Source of the DNA: Lindgomyces ingoldianus | Lineage: Eukaryota > Ascomycota > Dothideomycetes > Pleosporales > Lindgomycetaceae | NCBI RefSeq assembly: GCF_010093535.1 | Contig: NW_022985192.1 | Span: forward strand, 603,369-667,368 | Direction: 5' to 3' | Length of the DNA: 64,000 nt | Shown here: positions 56,757 through 64,000 of the stretch, piece after piece | Layout of the letters: the number at the start of each line of letters is the position of its first letter | Position numbering within the stretch: the first letter of the stretch is position 1 | Made by a program: the position numbers and the translations under genes | The notes under the pieces: model-generated | Databases searched by the model: none | Seen by the model: the letters and a program-made list of their open reading frames with translations, nothing else | What the model was told of the DNA's origin: nothing

Positions 56757-57365
56757 ATGCCAGTCCTTGAGGTTACCCAGCTGCGTTTGAAAGGGGTGTC
56801 TGCCATGGACCCAGCTTTGCTCAAGACCCTATCATCTGCCCGAGAGGCACTCAAGACCAACTCCCAATTCTACCACTGCATCGAGAATCCTTCTTTAATC
56901 TATATTTTGGGCCTCTGGCCAAGTCTCAATGCACACACGGAGTTCCTGGCATCTCCCAGAAAAGAAGAGATTCTTGGTCCCCAAGAAGACCAACTTGAGT
57001 TTCAATGGGCCGTCCATATGGAACTGGACGCGATGTCCTCGCTGCCACTAGATGCACCAGTTATGGCCATAACGAGGCTCCTCATTAAAGAAAACGGTGT
57101 TGACGCGTTAAGCCAGGAGGTCCATGCAAACCACCGGAAGGCCATCATCGAGGGCACTCGACCGTACAAAGTTGCTGATGGTTGGCGCTGCGACCCCGCT
57201 CCTGGGAAACATGAGGCTCTGATGCTCACTGGATGGCCAAATGCTGAAGCGCATGCGGCATTCACTGCGAAAGCAAAGGAAGACGCCGAGTATGCAGGTG
57301 TCCGAAAGTATTACGAGGGCATGGAAGTCAGTCATGCCCGGAATATGGAAGGAACTGGCCCTTGA
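56757..57365 (+). CDS. dimeric alpha/beta-barrel (ABM/EthD-like) protein
   Basis: An intronless frame of 202 residues starting MPVLEVTQLRLKGVSAMDPA. Two similar halves can be seen, each a beta strand, helix, strand unit: the first with LSSAREALKTNSQFYHCIEN and IYILGLWPSLNAHTEF, the second with VMAITRLLIKENGVDALSQE and HEALMLTGWPNAEAHAAFTA. The repeated G-W/L-W-P/P-N-A-x-H elements match fungal ABM-type barrels. No haem or cofactor motif is visible, so no reaction is proposed. It has the same fold class as the gene at 1797..2621 but no close similarity. It lies upstream of the GH92 gene, same strand. Confidence 0.75.
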   Translation: MPVLEVTQLRLKGVSAMDPALLKTLSSAREALKTNSQFYHCIENPSLIYILGLWPSLNAHTEFLASPRKEEILGPQEDQLEFQWAVHMELDAMSSLPLDAPVMAITRLLIKENGVDALSQEVHANHRKAIIEGTRPYKVADGWRCDPAPGKHEALMLTGWPNAEAHAAFTAKAKEDAEYAGVRKYYEGMEVSHARNMEGTGP

Positions 57366-57540
57366 AGAATGGTTCCCATCTCCTATCACATTAGGTTCAC
57401 GATTTCCTCGCGAGCTGGACGGTTCCAAGGGATGCAGTCAATCCAAGGAAGATAGGGTAATGGCAATCGCCTTGGTGGATTCACTTCCCTGGCATTGCAT
57501 GCATGTTCTGGAGATATAGTACCTTGCAAGGGCTACCGGT

Positions 57541-57826
57541 GTGCGGGGACAAGTCAATTTGCCCTTGTTCAAGCATGCTTCTGTGAACTTCGTAACAGTA
57601 CCTGCCGATCGACAGAGATTTTCGAATCTAATTCACCAACTGAAAATCGACTTTGATGAAAATCCACGGCAGCCTTCTTGGTCATCCAGTGGAAGATGTG
57701 CATCTCGAGAAGCAGACAACGTTTGACAGGATCTACAGGCACCGTTTCCTAACCCCGCAATATAAGGCGCTCAATCAGGCAGGAGCCATTCCGGCTGCTG
57801 AACCTAAGGTGACGTCGTTTATGTGA
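57541..57826 (+). pseudogene. unassigned coding-like segment, frame broken
   Basis: One frame gives VNLPLFKHASVNFVTVPADR, then changes to another giving GHPVEDVHLEKQTTFDRIYR and a last stretch LTPQYKALNQAGAIPAAEP to a TGA at 57826. Composition is protein-like and both parts are on the plus strand. It may be the end of an old gene with an indel near 57675 or an unrecognised splice. I do not recognise the family. Confidence 0.3.
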
Positions 57827-57926
57827 AGCTTCAGTCGTTCCTCTAAGTACCTGCGCTTTAGTAAACGGTGCGTTTTCGTTACCCTCTCCCCGTTTCTTCC
57901 TCAATGCCACTGTGGCGATCTCCGTC

Positions 57927-60538
57927 ATGCTCTCCCTTCTTTCGCTCTCGGTATTCCTTCTCATTGTTTACCCAACATTACCATCGCAAGCCAGATTTAC
58001 GCGGCGTGCTAATAATTCCGACGTCTTAAAGTGGGTGAACCCGTTGATTGGTAGCAAGAGCGGTGGCAATGTTTTCGCGGGCGCGACTCTGCCTTATGGC
58101 ATGGCGAAAGGTAAGCGTCTCTCGACCGTGAGTATGCAGGGCAACCCCTGTATTCGCTCCTGTTATCGGATCTTGCAAGATATTTTCCCATAATTTACTG
58201 AGTTCGATCAAATTGCTTTTGACTGGGTCTAGTGGATGGCGCTTTGGGCTTTGTTCATTCTGTTATTAGCATCCTTTGCTCAACTAATCTTTGATCAAAC
58301 TTTAACAAGCGTACTGACCTTCTTTCAGCTGTTGCCGACGTAAATGGAGAAAACACCGGAGGATTTGCAACAGATGGGAGCCAGATCACGGGATTCTCAG
58401 CTATGCATGACTCCGGCACTGGGGGAAATCCCAGTCTGGGAAACTTTCCTATTTTTCCTCAACTCTGCCCGGAGGATGATCTCAATAATTGCAAATTCCC
58501 GATTAAAGCCAGAGCAACACATTACAGGAACGATACAATAAAAGCCGAGCCTGGATACTTTGGGGTGACTCTGGACAACGGAATCGTGGCAGACATGGCA
58601 GTTTCTAAGCGTGCTGCTCTGTTTCGCTTCAATTTTCCTACAAATGGTACTGGAAATGCTTCCTCGCTGAGTCCCCTTATTATGCTGGATCTTACAGACC
58701 TCTGGTCGAGTCGTCAAAATGCTTCAATCAGTATTGATGCGACCGAAGGAAGTGACAGTGGCAGAATCCGTGGAAACGGGACGTTCCTTCCCAGTTTCGG
58801 GGCTGGATCATATGTGCTGCACTTTTGTCTTGATGTCGCCGGTGGCAAGGTCAAAGACTCGGGCATGTGGGTGAACAACCGATCGGGAACAGAACCAAAA
58901 GAGCTATTCGTTACCCGAGGATTCAATCTCTTTTACTTAGAAGCTGGAGGCTTCATTCGGCTTCAAGGTCCAGTCACCAACGCAATTTACGCGAGAATAG
59001 GAGTGAGTTTCATTAGCTCCGACCAAGCATGTGGAAGCGCAGAGAAGGAGATTCCAGGACCTGATTTCGATTTGGATGTGCTAGTTTCCTCCGCGAAGGA
59101 AGCATGGCGCCGGAAGCTCACCCCAATCACGATCGAGACCGGAGGTGTTGATGGTAGCTTACAAACAAGTTTCTGGAGTGCGATCTATCGAACGATGATA
59201 TCTCCTCAGGACTATACCGGCGAAAATCCTCACTGGGAGAGCTCAGAACCATACTTCGATTCCTTCTACTGCATATGGGATATGTGGCGTGTGCAGTTGC
59301 CGTTCCTGACTATTATGGATCCTGAAGTACAATCAAGGCTTGTGCGCAGCTTGCTCGACATTTATAAGCATAGAGGGTGGCTGCCAGACTGCAGTATGAG
59401 CACCTGCAAAGGATGGACCCAGGGTGGCTCGGATGCAGATAACGTACTAGTCGACGCCTATGTAAAGAATCTCACCGGAATCGACTGGGAATTGGCTTAT
59501 GAGGCCATCGTCAACGACGCGGAGAACGAACCGCTAGAATGGTCAATTCAGGGAAGAGGAGGCCTAATGAGCTGGAAGAGGGTGAACTATATCCCCTATC
59601 TTGACTACGACTATCTCGGGTTTGGAACAAATTCTCGAAGCATTTCCAGGACTTTAGAGTATTCATACAACGACTTCTGTTTATCTACTCTTGCCAAAGG
59701 ACTAGGGAAGGATGATTCTACCAAATACCTATCTCGAGCAAGCAATTGGCAGAATATCTTCAAAGGAGACCAAAAGTCTTTGATCAACGGCACTGACACC
59801 GGCTTCACAGGCTTCTTTCAACCAAAGTATCTGAATGGCTCATGGGGCTACCAAGATCCGATAGCCTGTAGTCCGCTTGCCGACTTTTGCTCTCTAACGT
59901 CTAATCCATCAGAAACCTTTGAGTCCAGTTGCTGGGAGTACATGTTTTTTGTCCCGCATGATGTCCGAAAAGTCATCTCTCTCCTAGGTGGCCCCGAGAC
60001 TTTCATACGACGTCTCGATTACTTCCACACATCTGGTCTTGCAGATATCGGGAATGAGCCGGTCTTCTTGACTGTGTATATGCCTCACTACGCAGGTCGG
60101 CCGGGACTGTCTTCAAAACGCGTTCATTCGTATATACCATCGCGTTTCAATTCCTCGACGGACGGGCTTCCAGGAAACGACGACTCAGGTGCAATGGCAT
60201 CCTTCACTTTGTTCGCTTGTATAGGCCTTTTCCCAAACCCTGGCCAGAACGTCTACTTCATCACTCCACCATTCTTCAAATCTGTAAGCATAACGAATCA
60301 GATCACAAACAATACGGCTACTATTCGGAATCTCAACTTTGACAAGGAGTACAAAAACATTTATATTCAGAAGGCGACGTTGAATGGTGAACCGTATACG
60401 AAGAATTGGATTGGGCATGAGTTCTTTACGCAGGGTTGGACGCTGGAGTTAACGCTGGGGCAGATAGAGAGTGATTGGGGGACTAAGGAGGAGGATTTAC
60501 CCCCAAGCATGTCAACGGGTAATATGAAGATGCTGTGA
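57927..60538 (+). CDS. secreted GH92 alpha-mannosidase
   Basis: Two exons, 57927..58110 and 58329..60538, 218-nt intron, 797 residues. The signal peptide is MLSLLSLSVFLLIVYPTLPS, with cleavage near SQA. The family N terminus VNPLIGSKSGGNVFAGATLP is followed across the splice by NGENTGGFATDGSQITGFS. Core motifs are SFYCIWDMWRVQLPF, GWLPDCSMSTCKGWTQGGSD, and in the C-terminal domain GLPGNDDSGAMASF. GH92 enzymes are calcium-dependent, inverting exo-acting alpha-mannosidases, mostly alpha-1,2, trimming N-glycans or mannoproteins. Numerous N-x-S/T sequons fit secretion. It starts at 57927 because MLSLLSLS begins the hydrophobic core. The 218-nt intron is long for this window. Confidence 0.93.
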
Positions 60539-60929
60539 TGGGGTGGTGGGCGGTAAAAGTCGGATACGAAACGAGACCCTGAAGTAAATTAGTAGTAATG
60601 CAGCTATTGCTAGGCAGAGGTATTTGTTCTCCAGAACAAGGAATCGTCACCGTTCTAGCTATGCCGTGCCCTTTCGAACGCTTTTCAAGCTTGAAATAAA
60701 GGCGGGGTAGTGCAATGAGCAACACCTTCAGAAGTTGACTTAATTTCGATACTAGTTCTAGTAGCCTGCACACTGGACGCTACAGTGACTTGAGGGAATC
60801 AGCCGCTAGAAAATATACTCACATATGTCTTATACTTTGAAGGAATTGCCAAAGCCATGAAGCTTCCATCTTTTATGAGCTACATGAATTCTCCAGATGA
60901 TATGCGCATATCCCCAAAATGAGATTTGC
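60539..60929. other. intergenic
   Basis: Short gap between the GH92 stop and the MFS remnant. No feature is supported. Confidence 0.4.
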
Positions 60930-62351
60930 CAAACCGCAGCGCTATATTTGACTTTGGACTGGGAGAATCCCACCAGAAATGCCCGAAATTGACTAGTCAT
61001 ACGAAAAGCATATACGACACGAGTAGTCTCTGCCATCGGTTTCCTCTCCACGATTGCAGCTTCTATGTACGCGCCCCTGGTATGAAAGATGGCGCTTCCG
61101 AATTTCATATTTTGCCTACCCTTGCACTTCTCCCACTCTCCTTCTATGCACCTGCCATGGGCTTTGGGCTGATGATTGCCTTTCCAATGAGCGAGACGTT
61201 TGGTAGGGGTATAGTGTATCTAACCACCACTCCTGTGTTCGCCTGTTCATCCTAGGATCTAGTTTCTGTGGGAACATTGCGGGTCTTTCAGTCTGCAGAT
61301 TCTTTACGGGTTTGTTTGGAGCTCCAGCTATCAATATCGCGAGCGCAACGATTGCAGACACAACAGCTCCGGACAAGAGATGTGTACTTTTGGCCATATA
61401 TTACTCCATACCATTCCTCGGATCGCTTCTTGGGCCATTGGTAGGAGGCTTCGTGATCGCTGCAAAAGGGTAGAGATGAACACAATGGACGACACTGTTC
61501 TTCGCTACGGCCATTTCCCCTCTTCTCGGCTTCGTTAATGAATCGTATCGAAAAGTGATCGTACGGCGGCCGGCAAAACGAGAGGCTTTGGAGACTCCAG
61601 AGCTGCAGCGAGATCCATCAAAGATCCTCAGCTAGTTTCTCACTACGATTGCGCGACTAGTCTAGATGCTATTCACGGAACCAATTGTCAGCTTCGTGCG
61701 TCTGTATTGCTCATTCCAGTTCGCACTCCTGCACGCTTTCCTCGTGGGTTTTCTTTATGTCTATTCGGTGACCTACTCCCTCTCTATGCACCAACAAGGT
61801 CTCCCATTCCTGGGCCTGGCAACCGGTGCTGCCTGCGCAGCACCTGCACTCATCGCCATGGATTACTACACCTACCAAGCCAAATACCACACTTTCCGAG
61901 AGATCACGCCAGCCAGCGAGCTCCCACCTAAGCACCGTCTCTACCCATTCATGCTTGGCTCCGTCGTCCTCCCCATCGACCTTTTCCTTTTCGCATGGAC
62001 GGTTCGACCGAGCACACCCTGGATCGTCCCTATAATCACCGAGAACGTCACTATGCTTGGAGCCATCCCACTTACGTCAGTGCGAATACGTATATGTTTA
62101 ACGCCTACGGCCCGTTTAACAGAGCTTCAACGGCGGGGGCGAACAGTCTGGCGAGATAAATTCTTACGGTGAGTTTCCCGTTGTTTGTATTGCAGATGTA
62201 GAAGACGCTAGGGATAGGAGGGCGGCGAGTTTGTTAGGATTTTGTACAGTCGCGATGGCGCCGATTCCGTGGGTGGTTTGGAGTGGGGACCTTGGCTTTG
62301 GGGGAGGAGTAGGTATGAGAGGGAGGAGCAAGTCAGAGGAAACGACTTGAA
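60930..62351 (+). pseudogene. decayed DHA1-type MFS transporter
   Basis: Reading with frame changes recovers a complete fungal multidrug/polyamine-type MFS order: an N terminus like SAIGFLSTIAASMYAP, LPLSFYAPAMGFGLMIAFP then PMSETFGRG, LFILGSSFCGNIAGLSVCRF, GLFGAPAINIASATIADTTA, PFLGSLLGPLVGGFVIAAKG, then MLFTEPIVSFVRLYCSFQFA, GLPFLGLATGAACAAPALIA, ANTYMFNAYGPFNRASTAGA, a stretch VSFPLFVLQM, and a C-terminal SLLGFCTVAMAPIPWVVW. Faults: a single-base loss near 61248, stops TAG and TGA about 61471-61479 where W-R-W is expected (KG-stop-R-stop-TQW), stops in the central loop at about 61633 and 61663, and later stops at about 62157 and 62200. This is clearly a dead gene. Confidence 0.8.
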
Positions 62352-62471
62352 AGTTCGACAGTGAAATATATGAGAAGAAGGATATAGAGAAGCGTTGATG
62401 TTCGAAGGACTTGAAAATTCGACAGTGAAAAATATGAGAAGAAGAATATAGAGAAGCGATGATGTTCAAAG
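62344..62471 (+). repeat. two-copy 64-bp tandem direct repeat
   Basis: Units 62344..62407 and 62408..62471 start GACTTGAAAGTTCGACAGTG and GACTTGAAAATTCGACAGTG and differ by a few substitutions. They lie just past the MFS remnant. Confidence 0.9.
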
Positions 62472-62776
62472 GAGGGCTTTTGCGTTGTTTGTCTTGAATT
62501 GAAAGGTGGTAGGTAGGAAAGGACTAGGACTAAGTAGCAGGCCTCATATTTCCATCGTCTGATAACTTGCTGAGAGGAGTCTGGTTGCGAGGAGCCACTT
62601 CGGCTGCAGGATAATGCCCAAAAAGATAGAGTCTTGTTGCTCGTTGGTGGTACCAAAAAACTATCAGGCTTAGGGAAACCGAATTTCGCCAAGCCCGCCA
62701 CCAGTTCTCACTCACACAACTCCACCACCAATTGATTGCAACAAAACTGCAAAAATAATAAATAAATAGAGAAGTC
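62472..62776. other. intergenic between repeat and tRNA
   Basis: About 300 bp with no gene seen. An AT-rich stretch just left of the tRNA 3' end (62755-62770 on the plus strand) contains minus-strand T runs, suitable for polymerase III termination. Confidence 0.4.
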
Positions 62777-62876
62777 GGGCCTGACCGGGATTCGAACCCG
62801 GGGCCTGTCACATACAGCTGCTCGGCAGCCAGGCAAGAATCCCGAAGCGACAATCATACCACTAGACCATCAGGCC
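62777..62876 (-). tRNA. tRNA-Pro(CGG) with a 28-nt intron
   Basis: Read right to left: acceptor stem GGCCTGA pairs perfectly with TCAGGCC. The D arm follows (TGGTCTAGTGGTAT). The anticodon stem GTCGC pairs with GTGAC (one G-T), with loop TTCGGG carrying anticodon CGG. The T arm is CCGGG-TTCGAAT-CCCGG. An insertion of 28 nt (about 62840..62813) sits one base 3' of the anticodon, the standard site for nuclear tRNA introns removed by the tRNA splicing endonuclease. All stems are intact, so the gene looks functional. CCA is not encoded. Confidence 0.92.
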
Positions 62877-63702
62877 GATTCAATGAATTTAATAACTTTT
62901 TAGGATTGGATATAATATATTGCTCTACAAACAAAGATTGGGAACTTAATCAAGCTCATGTAGACTGTTCGGCAGTGTAGAAGCGCTGACTCTTTATTGT
63001 GGAACATCTGCCTACTTCTCAGGTAATCTTGCCTGAAGAAGAATACCTTGCAGGATCCTTGATAGGTTTTCTAATTGTTGAACAGCTAGTCACAATAACG
63101 TCTCTAATTTTGATGCCCCAACGAGAGTTTTAGAAATTTAGGAGGCTTCCCACTGAGCCAAGTAAGCCTGATAAGCCCACCATACGTGTTTCTCTGCGCA
63201 GAAACATTTAGCACACCCGTCTGGCAAGAAAAACCTGAGGCGACAATGATTCCAATGAACCATCAGGCCGAACGAGCATTCGTGGAACGTTGCGGAAGGT
63301 TCCGGTCGGTTCGAGGCAGTGGAGAGCCGGACTCAGGCACAAGACAAGCAGAGAGCCTCGGTGTCCGACATCGCACACGTCAATTCCCATTGACAGTTGT
63401 GCCAAATCTGGCGCTCAACAAATTCGTTCGGCACACCGACTTATCGCGATCGATGACAGGCACTGGACCAGACAGGATCGCCTCGTCTGCTTCACTATCT
63501 TCGCATACAATGACCCCAAAACACTGCTAAGGACTGCCAGAGCGTCGAGTCCCGTTTCCCTACGCCCGCCGAGCGTGCCCAGCTGCCTCACACGAGTATT
63601 AAAAGTGCGGGGAAGGGATTCAGATGAGCAGATGGTTTCGTGCTGCTCAGGCCATCTGGGATTAGTGGCTGATTCGTTTTGTGGGAAGCTATTGGTGCGT
63701 GT
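62877..63702. other. intergenic with tRNA relic
   Basis: Contains the degenerate tRNA-Pro copy at 63221..63270. The frame at plus 63186-63530 runs through that relic and is not considered a gene. Confidence 0.4.
63221..63270 (-). pseudogene. degenerate 5' half of tRNA-Pro with intron remnant
   Basis: About 50 bp resemble the 5' half of the neighbouring tRNA-Pro(CGG) together with part of its intron: GCGACAAT and CCATCAGGCCGA (plus-strand reading) are shared with the intact gene, while the D arm and anticodon region have drifted. The 3' half with the T arm is missing. It is in the same orientation, about 390 bp away. Confidence 0.6.
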
Positions 63703-63885
63703 TCACCCGCTCACCCTGAAGCAGTCTAGGCCCTCTGTCTCGAGCGGCATGTTGAGCGGCCCAAGCTCCCACATGGTGATGCTGCTCGAGGCTTGTTTAA
63801 GGAGACTGCCCTGCATCCGCATCTCGTCGCTGACCGGGTTGCCGAATGGATATTTTCGAATTATTTCTGGACTATCCATTGACAT
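63703..63885 (-). CDS. possible exon of an unknown gene near the right edge
   Basis: A 60-residue frame starting MSMDSPEIIRKYPFGNPVSD with protein-like composition (SITMWELGPLNMPLE). A donor-like G|GTGAGC near its end could join it to an exon further left, but I cannot find that partner. No family is recognised. Confidence 0.25.
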   Translation of the reverse strand: MSMDSPEIIRKYPFGNPVSDEMRMQGSLLKQASSSITMWELGPLNMPLETEGLDCFRVSG

Positions 63886-64000
63886 AACTCTTGTATTTGT
63901 TGACCGCCTTGGGTCTGGAGTGCGAGCTCTTCCGAACTCCTCTCCCTCATCCCCCAGACGAACATCTCACCTACTTTCCCCGACACTCCTGCACTTAACC

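Noticed and set aside
63186..63530. 114-residue plus-strand frame
   Set aside because: It passes through the tRNA-Pro relic and has no domain.

Overview
The window looks like nuclear DNA of a filamentous ascomycete (Pezizomycotina). Most genes are split by short GT..AG introns, mainly 47-105 nt, often with CTAAC/CTGAC/CTAAT-type branch sites shortly before the acceptor. Protein families typical of these fungi are present: fungal rhodopsin/PTH11-like membrane protein, RTA1-like, Zn2Cys6 regulator, DUF2408, GPI-anchored cysteine-rich protein and GH92. I cannot name the species. Intron coordinates are my own reading of splice signals, checked by frame arithmetic, and are not transcript-supported.

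Layout. 0-9.6 kb: a secreted Ser/Thr-rich protein cut by the left edge, a small membrane protein, a two-module EthD-like protein, a damaged PTH11-like gene, a hypothetical protein with a CRIB-like motif, and HEM2 (porphobilinogen synthase). 9.6-14.8 kb: a gene-poor block with only decayed-looking frames. 14.8-30.9 kb: a dense housekeeping block with ribosomal protein P1 divergent from a UPF0662/DUF2408 protein, a small SET-domain protein, a TRAPPC13-like subunit, a large DENN plus C1 finger protein, a GPI-anchored secreted protein, and ALG11 head to head with COX18. 31-34.9 kb: a decayed BTB/POZ gene, a rhodanese, and a secreted intradiol dioxygenase. 34.9-38.5 kb: gene-free. 38.5-51.1 kb: a very large CaMKK/Sak1/Ssp1-type kinase, a 2.1 kb repeat-rich upstream region, GPI10, a DUF3984-like protein and a Siw14-type phosphatase. 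52.8-60.5 kb: an RTA1-like protein, a Zn2Cys6 factor, a second alpha/beta-barrel protein, and a GH92 mannosidase. 60.9-64 kb: a decayed MFS transporter, a 64-bp tandem duplication, an intron-containing tRNA-Pro(CGG) and a decayed partial copy of that tRNA.

How the genes work together. There is no sign of a biosynthetic cluster or of a mobile system with intact machinery. Several genes act in the secretory and glycan pathways (ALG11, GPI10, TRAPPC13, DENN, a GPI-anchored protein, GH92), but they sit among unrelated genes and their proximity is probably chance. The most informative signals outside ordinary genes are the decay marks: TGG-to-stop changes in three broken genes, which would fit C-to-T type mutation such as RIP or simple neutral decay, the tRNA relic, and the gene-poor block. 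I found no convincing new multi-gene system.
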